This document shows, in pieces, positions 1 to 5,856 of a stretch of 10,480 nucleotides of DNA. Numbering within the stretch: the stretch's first letter is position 1; every line of letters starts with the position of its first letter. The notes beneath the pieces were generated by a model. The model did no database searches, had not been told where the DNA came from, and was given only the letters and a program-made list of their open reading frames with translations. Source of the DNA: Microcaldota archaeon (lineage in GTDB: Archaea > Micrarchaeota > Micrarchaeia > Anstonellales > Anstonellaceae); assembly GCA_023248665.1 (NCBI GenBank), contig JAHFEC010000031.1, positions 1-10,480 on the forward strand. Direction: 5' to 3'. Made by a program: the position numbers and the translations under genes.

Positions 1-196
1 GCTGGGCATTCAGGCCGTTTTCACAGGCGTGAGCAGCCAGATGCAGCAGGCTTATGCACAGGCTGGCCAGAGCCCCGCAGGGCAGACGGCTGCGGCCGCC
101 CGAAGCGCGCCCGAGTGGGTTTTGAGCCACCTATGCAACAGGGCGTCTTTCATCTGGGCAACCGTCGCCCCGGCAGAGAGACCCAATTCGATATAG
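1..196 (+). CDS. C-terminal end of an unrecognised protein entering from the left edge
   Basis: A plus-strand frame is open from base 2 to a TAG at 194-196, with no start inside the window. Its first ~40 codons encode an Ala/Gln/Ser-rich stretch (including SSQMQQAYAQAG) that looks like natural protein sequence. The last ~24 codons look unnatural and lie opposite the best coding stretch of the minus-strand gene at 52-618. The genuine part may therefore end near base 120, with the rest being read-through after a rearrangement. No family is recognised. Low confidence because only the tail is visible. Confidence 0.3.
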   Translation, partial: LGIQAVFTGVSSQMQQAYAQAGQSPAGQTAAAARSAPEWVLSHLCNRASFIWATVAPAERPNSI

Positions 197-618
197 GCAT
201 CGATTTTGGCGTAATCAGAGGCAGATGGCGGGGGCGGGTGGTCCGGCCCCGGATGGAACGGCAGACGGGAACGGGCCGATGACGATGGGCGCGTTTTCGG
301 CTCTGGAACCGGCGCCTCGTTGGGGGCGGAAGCGTGCGCGCGCCCGTCCACGGCCGATGTTTGATTGGATGCCGCCTCTTTTTGGCGGACCGGTTTTCCA
401 GATACGCGCGCAGGAAAGTCTGGAGCGAATACGGGTTGAACGGCACGAAAGACAGCGAAAAGCTGTTGAGGGACGTCGCCCGATCGGCCGGATTTTCGAG
501 GGCAGGGATATTTTTCGAGTCCATGAACGCCTTGTTGAAAGTGATGATACCGGGAGGGCCGGGCGGTTCGCGCGCCCATGCCGTTTTCCTCTTTTTTTGG
601 GGTGCCGAATTTGGACAT
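52..618 (-). pseudogene. Unrecognised protein gene with two apparent frameshifts
   Basis: The ATG at 618 opens with MSKFGTPKK. The best coding frame then shifts at a 7-base A run on the coding strand (T7 at 592-598 on plus). In the new frame it reads a GC3-rich, plausible stretch (ITFNKAFMDSKNIPALENPA, then NPYSLQTFLRAYLENRSAKK). It returns to the first frame at a 5-base A run (T5 at 379-383). The last part is a Pro/Ala-rich linker followed by a helical segment, DYAKIDAYIELGLSAGATVA plus QMKDALLHR, resembling the short helical repeats seen in many archaeal membrane-associated proteins. The first frame stops at 52; the final ~25 codons look spurious and overlap the plus-strand tail. A TATA-like element lies at 654-666. 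The paired shifts at homopolymers mean either a decayed gene or two indel sequencing errors in an intact ~185-residue gene. Function unknown. Confidence 0.5.
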
Positions 619-653
619 ATGGACGCTTCTTCGTGCGCAGGATTCCGGATTAT

Positions 654-666
654 GTTTAATAATAAC
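654..666 (-). promoter_or_regulatory. TATA-like element for the gene starting at 618
   Basis: On the minus strand this reads GTTATTATTAAAC, an A/T tract inside otherwise GC-rich DNA. It is centred about 42 nt upstream of the ATG at 618, so an archaeal promoter here would give a transcript with a leader of about 15 nt. It lies in the AT-rich divergent region at about 645-740. Confidence 0.4.
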
Positions 667-700
667 AGTTCCGTAATAACAATGAGATGGAACGCAACCA

Positions 701-708
701 TTATAAAC
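701..708 (+). promoter_or_regulatory. TATA box for the gene starting at 741
   Basis: TTATAAAC is a good match to an archaeal TATA box. Initiation 25-27 nt downstream would fall near 730, giving a leader of about 10 nt before the ATG at 741. There is no strong Shine-Dalgarno, which suits a short-leader transcript. Confidence 0.55.
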
Positions 709-740
709 ATTGTTTTACTTAATGTAATGTAGTGGTTTTT

Positions 741-1418
741 ATGAGCAACGAGCAGAAGCCGGATCCGATCAACGCCTCAATGCAGGCCAACCAGCGGCAG
801 ATGCTGCGGACCGATATCAGCAACATCAAGTCCGAACCGACGAACATCGGCCATTGGAGACAGGCTATCGACACACTTTACAGGCGCTGCCCTGATCTGG
901 ACTGGAAAGGCATCAGGCCCATGGTCGAAGAGCTTGAACAGTTGGCCGGTGCGTGCGCGCGAAAAGACCGGATGGAACTGGGCGGGCGCGCATTACAGGC
1001 ACTGGGCCTGATCATCCGCTTTAAGAACTGTTCGATTGAAGCGCGCGAGCATGCCAAGCGGCTTGAGCAGGACTCGCTCAGGTATTATCTCACGCCCAAA
1101 GACATCGATGATATCGCCACATGGTATTTCAAAGAAGTTATATCGAATAAGCAGCAGAGCATTGAGAACTGGATTGAGCTCGAGAGTGCGACCCGGCTAT
1201 GGCTGTCTAACGGCCAGCTTGAGATGGCCACGCGCGTATTCCACCACCTCAGCGTTTCCTTGGAGAAATGCAAAAACGACCCGGATATGTCCAACCGTCT
1301 TAAAACGCCAGAGTTCGGCGTCGTGCAGTTCGACGCGGATACGCTAAAGTCGCTCATTATCATAGAGCAGACACCGAAAAATTTTAACCCGGGTGGCTAT
1401 TCGTTCCGACTGAACTAG
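741..1418 (+). CDS. Unrecognised helical protein, 225 residues
   Basis: I do not recognise this family. The ATG at 741 was chosen over an in-frame GTG at 732 because it starts the hydrophilic run MSNEQKPDP and sits well relative to the TATA box at 701-708. The protein is soluble and mostly helical by composition, with no signal peptide or membrane segment. Its N-terminus (residues ~1-40) is polar and probably disordered. A helical core rich in charged residues and W/Y follows (for example TPKDIDDIATWYFKEVISNK). The C-terminus is more beta-like and ends in NPGGYSFRLN. There are few Cys and no obvious catalytic motif. The gene diverges from the damaged gene at 52-618 across a shared AT-rich region and is followed by a candidate terminator. 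Its codon use looks less GC-biased than that of the metabolic genes nearby, so horizontal acquisition is possible. Confidence 0.8.
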   Translation: MSNEQKPDPINASMQANQRQMLRTDISNIKSEPTNIGHWRQAIDTLYRRCPDLDWKGIRPMVEELEQLAGACARKDRMELGGRALQALGLIIRFKNCSIEAREHAKRLEQDSLRYYLTPKDIDDIATWYFKEVISNKQQSIENWIELESATRLWLSNGQLEMATRVFHHLSVSLEKCKNDPDMSNRLKTPEFGVVQFDADTLKSLIIIEQTPKNFNPGGYSFRLN

Positions 1419-1503
1419 GATAAAACGCGTCTTATAGCGAATTTGGTTGATTATTGAACTTTCGAGCCGGGCCGCGAAAGAGCGCTTCGCCGTCGGGAAC
1501 GGG

Positions 1504-1531
1504 GGCAGCGCCCGAGCGCCGCCTGTTTTTT
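1504..1531 (+). terminator. Hairpin plus T-run downstream of the 741-1418 gene
   Basis: GGCAGCGC (1504-1511) can pair with GCGCCGCC (1516-1523) around a CCGA loop, with one A-C mismatch. It is followed by T6 at 1526-1531 and another T-rich stretch near 1540-1547. This looks like an intrinsic-type terminator. Archaeal termination depends mainly on the T-tract, so the T-runs may matter more than the stem. It sits about 85 nt after the stop at 1418, in the convergent gap before the protease gene. Confidence 0.4.
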
Positions 1532-1556
1532 GTTCCATTATTTTTCCAATCGGTGA

Positions 1557-2585
1557 TTATGCCCCGGCGATGAGCACCGCCAGCAGCGCCAACAACCCGC
1601 CGAGGCAGATGGGCGGCAGGGCAGGCAGGACCACCCGATTTTTCACCACGAAATGAAGCAGGACGTAGATGGAGATGGTGCTGCCGACGGCGACGGCGAC
1701 AGAACCGGGCAGGCCGGCGAGGGAATAGGCCGAGACGGCCAGCATCGCCGGGATGGCCAGATCGCCCGAACCCAGGTCGAGGCGGTCCACCGCACAATGC
1801 GCCGGATGCATGGCCGGAGAGGGGGGGCGCAACGATGGGACGGCATACGGATTTGAGCCCGCCCAAGCCGAAGCGGGCGGGCGAGAAGATGCCGTATTGG
1901 TTTTCTTTTCGCGAGGGGTTTTGGCGGGTTCTTTTGCCACGGGGATTTGATTTTCTTGCGCAGGGGCCTGCGCCGTGATGGTGAAGGCCAGATCCTTGCT
2001 GCCGAGGCTCTGGGCCAGCACCAGCATGTGGCGCGTGCGGAACACGGCGATGTAATCGTACAGCGAGATGGCCATGACGAAGAGGAGGGCGGGCCAGAAC
2101 GAGAGTGAGAAGCCGAACATCGCGCCCACGCCGGCCGAGGAGAGGATGGCGGCAGGGTTCTTGAGCGAGGGGATGAGGAATTTGGATGCCGCGAACAGGA
2201 CGCCCAGGAGCGAGGCGACGCCCATGGAGAGCGTAAAATCCCGGCCCATGAGCGGGTAAACGACGGCGAAGAAGAACACCGACACGGAACCTAAGAGCAC
2301 GGCCACCTCAAGAAGGCGGAACGTGAGCTTGTGCTTGAAGAAACGGATGGCGAACAGGGCCGCGCCGGCGCCGAACAGGATATAGGCGATGAAGAAGACC
2401 GCGTTGAGCGGATCGGCGGAATTGCCGGTGGGCGCCACATTGATGAGCTGGATGTTCACGTCGCTCTTGGCCGCGGAAAGAAGCGAGAGGCCGGCCCACA
2501 CGGCAAGAATCTGGGTGAGGGCGAACATCAGCACGATGGAAAGCACGGGATCGATGCGGGGGAAACGCAACTGTGAGAATGCCAT
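1557..2585 (-). CDS. Presenilin/signal-peptide-peptidase-like intramembrane aspartyl protease
   Basis: This 342-residue polytopic membrane protein belongs to peptidase family A22 (archaeal presenilin homologue type), which cleaves transmembrane helices inside the membrane. About nine hydrophobic segments are visible. The three family signatures occur in order: YD (Y176-D177) in the sixth segment, GSGD (272-275) starting the seventh, and the PAL motif (LPALPP, 320-325) at the start of the ninth. The predicted catalytic pair is D177 and D275. A long hydrophilic, Pro/Lys-rich loop (about 183-268) joins segments six and seven, where presenilins carry their large loop. The second residue of GxGD is Ser; Leu is more usual. 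The start ATG is preceded by a Shine-Dalgarno GAGGG (2592-2596) six bases after a TTT context. It lies 39 nt downstream of nrdR on the same strand, so the two are probably co-transcribed. The substrate cannot be inferred. Confidence 0.88.
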   Translation of the reverse strand: MAFSQLRFPRIDPVLSIVLMFALTQILAVWAGLSLLSAAKSDVNIQLINVAPTGNSADPLNAVFFIAYILFGAGAALFAIRFFKHKLTFRLLEVAVLLGSVSVFFFAVVYPLMGRDFTLSMGVASLLGVLFAASKFLIPSLKNPAAILSSAGVGAMFGFSLSFWPALLFVMAISLYDYIAVFRTRHMLVLAQSLGSKDLAFTITAQAPAQENQIPVAKEPAKTPREKKTNTASSRPPASAWAGSNPYAVPSLRPPSPAMHPAHCAVDRLDLGSGDLAIPAMLAVSAYSLAGLPGSVAVAVGSTISIYVLLHFVVKNRVVLPALPPICLGGLLALLAVLIAGA

Positions 2586-2624
2586 AGAATACCCTCAAAA
2601 GAATGATTTTTCAGAATCCGCATG

Positions 2625-3083
2625 TTATTTGCGCGCCGCCTTCTTTAAGGCATGCAGGGCCTTCTCGAAGGAGTCGATGTCCGTGAACGAGCGGTAGACT
2701 GAGGCGAAGCGGATGTAGGCCACCTGATCCGCCTTCTTGAGGCGCTCCATCACCAGCTCGCCGATGAGCGTGGTGGGCACCTCTTTGTGGGGCCTTTTGC
2801 GCAGCCGCTGCTCCACCGCCTCGACGATCTTCTCCACGACCAGACGGGGCACCGGCCTTTTCTCGCAGGCGCGCATCAGCCCGGCGAGGAGCTTGTTGCG
2901 GTCGAACGGCTCGCGCCGGCCGTCCTTCTTGATGACCGTGATCTCCTCAAGCTGGACGTCCTCGAAGGTGGTGAACCGCTTGGCGCATTTGAGGCATTCG
3001 CGCCGGCGCCGGATGCGAAAATCCGAGGTGTCGCGCGAATCCACCACCTTGGACTGGGCGTGGGCGCAGAAGGGGCATCTCAT
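2625..3083 (-). CDS. nrdR: NrdR, ribonucleotide reductase regulator
   Basis: This 152-residue protein has the full NrdR architecture. An N-terminal zinc ribbon carries C3, C6, C30 and C33 (MRCPFC and ECLKC), with the basic RIRRRREC segment and FTTFED characteristic of the family. An ATP-cone domain follows (about 49-139) with KKDGRREPFDRNKL and VAYIRFASVYRSF. NrdR senses ATP/dATP through the cone and represses ribonucleotide reductase operons by binding paired NrdR boxes. The start at 3083 is fixed by the zinc ribbon beginning at residue 2; a longer in-frame extension upstream is not family-like. A TATA-like element centred 26 nt upstream suggests a leaderless mRNA. NrdR is very widespread in bacteria and patchy in archaea. 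No RNR gene is in the window, so its targets lie elsewhere. Confidence 0.95.
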   Translation of the reverse strand: MRCPFCAHAQSKVVDSRDTSDFRIRRRRECLKCAKRFTTFEDVQLEEITVIKKDGRREPFDRNKLLAGLMRACEKRPVPRLVVEKIVEAVEQRLRKRPHKEVPTTLIGELVMERLKKADQVAYIRFASVYRSFTDIDSFEKALHALKKAARK

Positions 3084-3103
3084 GAAATACGTTAAAGAGG
3101 GAT

Positions 3104-3113
3104 GCTTTTTAAC
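3104..3113. promoter_or_regulatory. Shared TATA-like element between nrdR and mntA
   Basis: TTTTTAA at 3106-3112 is the only good A/T box in the 50-bp divergent gap. It is centred about 26 nt from the nrdR ATG (3083) and about 25 nt from the mntA ATG (3134). That is the spacing expected for leaderless archaeal transcripts in both directions. One TBP site may therefore serve both genes, or the two may compete. Confidence 0.45.
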
Positions 3114-3133
3114 CCCTTTTGCGATATTCGAAC

Positions 3134-3412
3134 ATGGAACGCCGGACAATCATATCGAAGCTCCGCCGCGCACTCGCGGGGTATGGGATTAGGCGTGCTT
3201 ATCTTTTCGGCAGCTTTGCCAGAAAGGAAAGAAATTACAATGATATTGATATTGCCATCGAAGTGCCGAAAGGCATGTCTCTTCTGGATTTGGCGCATAT
3301 CGAGAACGAGCTTGAGAAAAGCACGAGAGTGAAGATCGACCTTGGAACAATCGACAGCATCCACCCGCTTGTGAAAAAAAGCGTCGAGAAAGAACGAGTG
3401 GTGTTGGTATGA
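3134..3412 (+). CDS. mntA: MntA-type minimal nucleotidyltransferase antitoxin
   Basis: A 92-residue minimal nucleotidyltransferase of the DNA-polymerase-beta superfamily. The signature GSFARKERNYNDIDI (26-40) supplies the GS loop and the D37/D39 metal ligands; D69 in VKIDLGT is the likely third acidic residue. In MntA-HepT (type VII) modules this enzyme inactivates the HEPN toxin by transferring AMP to a Tyr near its active site. The ATG at 3134 was chosen over an upstream TTG (3119) because of its 25-nt spacing from the TATA-like element. It overlaps hepT by ATGA (3409-3412), showing translational coupling. Confidence 0.92.
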   Translation: MERRTIISKLRRALAGYGIRRAYLFGSFARKERNYNDIDIAIEVPKGMSLLDLAHIENELEKSTRVKIDLGTIDSIHPLVKKSVEKERVVLV

Positions 3413-3768
3413 AAGAAGACTCTGTTTACATTGCACACATGCTCGATGCGGTGGAAGATGTCAAAGAAATCACGGCCGGGATGGACGAGAAAAGTTTCAC
3501 TAAGAACAAAGCCGTGAAGCTCGCCACGATCAAGTGCATCGAGATAATCGGCGAAGCTGGAAAGAGCATTTCCAACGACTTCCGCAAGAGGCATCCCAGA
3601 GTGCCTTGGAGCGACATCATAAAGATTAGGGATAAGACCGTGCATTTCTATTTCGGGATAAACTACGGCTTGGTCTGGGAAGTGGTACGAAAAAACATCC
3701 CGGAACTTGAAAAAGAGCTTAGAGAGATAATGCTGGAACATAGCGGGCTTGATACAAGGAAAAAGTGA
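3409..3768 (+). CDS. hepT: HepT-like HEPN RNase toxin (DUF86 family)
   Basis: A 119-residue all-helical HEPN protein. The catalytic motif Rx4HxY is complete: R74, H79 and Y81 in IRDKTVHFYFGIN. The conserved IIGEAGKSIS helix (46-55) and the VPWSDIIKIRD segment are typical of this family. HepT toxins are metal-independent RNases acting as dimers; Y81 is the position AMPylated by the MntA partner. All key residues are present, so the module is probably functional. The next gene, a cobalamin adenosyltransferase, begins within a few bases of its stop and may be co-transcribed although functionally unrelated. Confidence 0.92.
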   Translation: MKEDSVYIAHMLDAVEDVKEITAGMDEKSFTKNKAVKLATIKCIEIIGEAGKSISNDFRKRHPRVPWSDIIKIRDKTVHFYFGINYGLVWEVVRKNIPELEKELREIMLEHSGLDTRKK

Positions 3769-3772
3769 TTGG

Positions 3773-4303
3773 GTGGCTGGAAAATCATACACAGGCAAAG
3801 GCGACGGCGGGCAGTCCTCGCTGGGCGACGGCACGTGCCAGCCGAAAAGCCACGCGGTATTCGAGGCGGTCGGCACGCTGGACGAATTGTCCTGCGTGGT
3901 GGGCGAGGCCAAAAGCGGCACCGGCAAGGAGGAGAACGAGCTGGCGCAGATCCAGTCGGACTTGTTCGAGGCGGGCGCCATCGCGGGCGGCTCGTGGAAA
4001 GAGGAGAAAATAACCCGATTCGGGGGGAAACTCGAGCGGCTCGAGGGCTGGATCGACGAGATGGACGCGCAGTTGCCGCCCCTCAAACACTTCATCCTGC
4101 CCAACGGCACTCCGTTTGCTTCGCGGCTCCATTTCGCGCGCGCCGTCTGCCGGCGGGCGGAGCGCGGCGTGCAAAGGCTGGAGAGAGACGAATACGCGCC
4201 GGTGCTCAAGTATTTGAACCGGCTGTCAAGCTATTTCTTCGCGCGGGCGCGCCTCGAGAACATGAAAACGGGCGTCAAAGAGAGCGAATGGAAAGGGGAA
4301 TAG
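3773..4303 (+). CDS. pduO: PduO-type ATP:cob(I)alamin adenosyltransferase
   Basis: This enzyme transfers the adenosyl group of ATP to cob(I)alamin, making adenosylcobalamin. The family landmarks are present: the N-terminal ATP-binding loop SYTGKGDGGQSSLGDGT, the central FILPNG, the RAVCRRAER helix that contacts ATP and subunit neighbours, and YLNRLSSYFFARAR near the C-terminus. Length (~176 residues) is normal. The start is uncertain. A GTG at 3773, just after the hepT stop with AAGGA 12 nt upstream, gives a family-like N-terminus; a TTG at 3749 would overlap hepT and add 8 residues. The gene ends three bases before the convergent vapC stop. A likely consumer would be a B12-dependent class II RNR or a mutase elsewhere in the genome. 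Confidence 0.92.
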   Translation: MAGKSYTGKGDGGQSSLGDGTCQPKSHAVFEAVGTLDELSCVVGEAKSGTGKEENELAQIQSDLFEAGAIAGGSWKEEKITRFGGKLERLEGWIDEMDAQLPPLKHFILPNGTPFASRLHFARAVCRRAERGVQRLERDEYAPVLKYLNRLSSYFFARARLENMKTGVKESEWKGE

Positions 4304-4306
4304 GAA

Positions 4307-4702
4307 TTACGGCTCGGCCCGCCGTATTCCGTCAATCTTGTCGAAGTCGGAATCGAAAGAGAGAATCTCGCAAATGCCATGCTCACGCATCGTGGCCGCG
4401 TGAAGGGCATCGTAGGGCTTGAGCCCCTGCGAGAAAAACGGCAGGCTGGCATCAAACTGCGCACGCTCCAGCCCGCATATCTTCAGATTAGGGTAAGCCA
4501 TAATCCGCCGCACCCATAAAACAGCTTCAGGCCTGCTCTCAAGTTTCCGGTTCAGGACTTTAAGCACTTCGCCCAGAACCATCACCGAGGTCATCGCGTT
4601 CTGCTCGCCGCTTTCAAGCCGTTTGAGGAACTTGCGGGAACGGATGGCGAGGGCGTCCTGCCCCAGAACTCCCAAGATGAAGATATTGGCGTCGATGAAC
4701 AT
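4307..4702 (-). CDS. vapC: VapC-type PIN-domain RNase toxin
   Basis: A 131-residue PIN-domain protein. Conserved acidic residues are visible: D4 in MFIDANIFIL, E45 in VLGEVLKVLN, D98 in KPYDALHAATM, and D117/D119 in ILSFDSDFD. These form the Mg2+-dependent RNase site of VapC toxins. Its ATG overlaps the vapB stop by one base (TAATG), the usual coupling in vapBC operons. The 3' end faces the adenosyltransferase gene with a 3-nt gap. Confidence 0.92.
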   Translation of the reverse strand: MFIDANIFILGVLGQDALAIRSRKFLKRLESGEQNAMTSVMVLGEVLKVLNRKLESRPEAVLWVRRIMAYPNLKICGLERAQFDASLPFFSQGLKPYDALHAATMREHGICEILSFDSDFDKIDGIRRAEP

Positions 4703-4959
4703 TAGATCCCCAACTTGCGGTATTTCTCATCTTCCTCCGGGTCGTCATCGACCTCATCGTCGAAATCGACTTTGCCTTTCAAATCAACATGGCGCTTTTT
4801 GGCGAATGCTTCCATTTCGTCAGTGATTGAAACCTTCCGCTCGACGACCAGCTTGTTTTCTTCCGTGTGGAAGATGACCTCGGTCGACTTCCCCCAGCCC
4901 AGCAAATCCCGGAAATACTTCGGAATGACGAGTTGTCCTTTTTCGTAAATGTGAGCCAT
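4702..4959 (-). CDS. vapB: VapB antitoxin, SpoVT/AbrB-type
   Basis: An 85-residue antitoxin. The N-terminal swapped-hairpin AbrB domain (about 1-42) is recognisable from EKGQLVIPKYFRDLLGWGK and the closing KLVVERK. The C-terminal half is acidic (DFDDEVDDDPEEDEKY), as expected for the tail that wraps around VapC. The start is supported by a strong archaeal Shine-Dalgarno, GGTGATT, four bases upstream. It is the first gene of the vapBC operon and probably represses its own promoter; an inverted repeat flanks the TATA region. Confidence 0.92.
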   Translation of the reverse strand: MAHIYEKGQLVIPKYFRDLLGWGKSTEVIFHTEENKLVVERKVSITDEMEAFAKKRHVDLKGKVDFDDEVDDDPEEDEKYRKLGI

Positions 4960-4963
4960 ACTG

Positions 4964-4970
4964 AATCACC
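4964..4970 (-). promoter_or_regulatory. Strong Shine-Dalgarno for vapB
   Basis: GGTGATT on the minus strand matches the archaeal 16S 3' end, with four bases between it and the vapB ATG. It is the best ribosome-binding site seen in the window and fixes the start. Confidence 0.7.
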
Positions 4971-4976
4971 TTTCTA

Positions 4977-5015
4977 GTATAACTTTGTAGGAATTAAAGT
5001 TTAAAATGGTTATAC
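4977..5015 (-). promoter_or_regulatory. vapBC promoter flanked by a 7-bp inverted repeat
   Basis: TTTAAAA at 5000-5006 is a TATA-like box placed to give a start near 4977 and a leader of about 18 nt carrying the Shine-Dalgarno. GTATAAC (4977-4983) and GTTATAC (5009-5015) are exact inverted copies bracketing it, 25 nt apart. The arms lie where VapB-VapC autorepressor binding would occlude both the TATA box and the start site; the operator role is inferred. Confidence 0.45.
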
Positions 5016-5049
5016 CTATGGACTTGCTGAATGTGGAGCATGGCCCAGC

Positions 5050-5856
5050 CTACAATATCTGCTGCGCCAGCGCGGTTTCGGCCTTCTTCTCGATGAAATG
5101 CCCCACTTGCATGTGCATGTCGCTGCCGTAGTGCTGGCCGGACGGGCCCTCGAAGAAAAGCCATGCGCCTTTCGCGCCCAGTATTTTTCCGCCGACGAAA
5201 TCCACGGGCTCGGGGTTGGATACGGCCGGGTAATGCCCGAGCATGTCCTTGACTTCGCATTCGGCGCGGTAGGAATCGAACTTCAAATCGGATTGGACGA
5301 TTTGGATGGTCTTGGCCAGCTTGGCCTTGGCTTTGGCCTTGTCGAAATGGAGGCGCTTGAATTTCTGGCTGGCGCGCACCGCCCCCACCACGTCCAGCGA
5401 GCTTTGAAGCAGCTGCTCGGCCGGATAGGCGTCGTCCGGCCCGTCGAATTCGAGGATGGCGGCGGCGAAGTCGGCCCCCTGCTCGCGCCAGCGCTCGTTC
5501 AGGCGCGAGCGGCGGGTGAGCCCCACCTTGGTGATGTCGGCGCCGAATTGTGCGAGATAGATGATGTATTTCTCCCTAGCGAGCGTCTCGTGCATGTGGG
5601 GATAGAGGGAGAAATCGCCCACGGTGTAGATCCGGGCGATGTCCTTATATTGGCATTGCGGGCACTGGCGCATGTTCACCGCCCGGTTCGCGCACGAGTG
5701 CCACTCCCCGTCGCCCTTGTAGCCGATGCAGGCGCGAGAGGGCGAGAAGGAAAAATACTGCTCGCCATAAAGCTCGAGCTCTTCGTTCGAGCCGTCTTCT
5801 CGCAGGGAAAGGCGCGGGCGCTCGCTGGCAGATGAGAAGGACAGGATGTGCTTCAT
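5050..5856 (-). CDS. DUF2797 family protein with zinc-ligand Cys and GIY-YIG-like core
   Basis: A 268-residue protein that I assign to DUF2797, a family without an established function. The N-terminal third has four cysteines arranged as a likely zinc site: C43, C55 and the pair C65-PQ-C68. A core then reads YIIYLAQFG (98-105), KVGLT (110-114), R118, and RWREQGA (122-128), with E147 in AEQLLQ. The order (aromatic Y..Y strand, K/R-V/I-G strand, Arg, Glu) resembles a GIY-YIG nuclease fold, so a nuclease-like or nucleic-acid-binding role is possible; that is inference. A Lys/Ala run (KAKAKAKLAK, about 173-182) follows. The ATG at 5856 was preferred over an in-frame upstream start at 5961 because the extension is not family-like. 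A weak TATA-like AT tract lies near 5877-5885. It is tandem with vapB but separated by about 90 nt. Confidence 0.78.
   Translation of the reverse strand: MKHILSFSSASERPRLSLREDGSNEELELYGEQYFSFSPSRACIGYKGDGEWHSCANRAVNMRQCPQCQYKDIARIYTVGDFSLYPHMHETLAREKYIIYLAQFGADITKVGLTRRSRLNERWREQGADFAAAILEFDGPDDAYPAEQLLQSSLDVVGAVRASQKFKRLHFDKAKAKAKLAKTIQIVQSDLKFDSYRAECEVKDMLGHYPAVSNPEPVDFVGGKILGAKGAWLFFEGPSGQHYGSDMHMQVGHFIEKKAETALAQQIL

Noticed and set aside
668..693. GTTCC/GGAAC inverted repeat in the 52-618/741 divergent region
   Set aside because: Arms of five bases with a 16-base spacer are too short to be convincing.
225..732. Two plus-strand open frames (225-659 and 334-732)
   Set aside because: Arg/Gly-rich translations antisense to the better minus-strand coding signal; no promoter or start context of their own.
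1816..1827. G7 run in the protease gene as a possible frameshift
   Set aside because: The frame before and after is the same and leads directly into the GSGD catalytic motif, so no shift is needed.
5098..5835. A 245-codon plus-strand open frame
   Set aside because: It is the exact antisense of the DUF2797 gene and has the Ala/Gly/Val/Leu-rich composition typical of shadows in GC-rich DNA.
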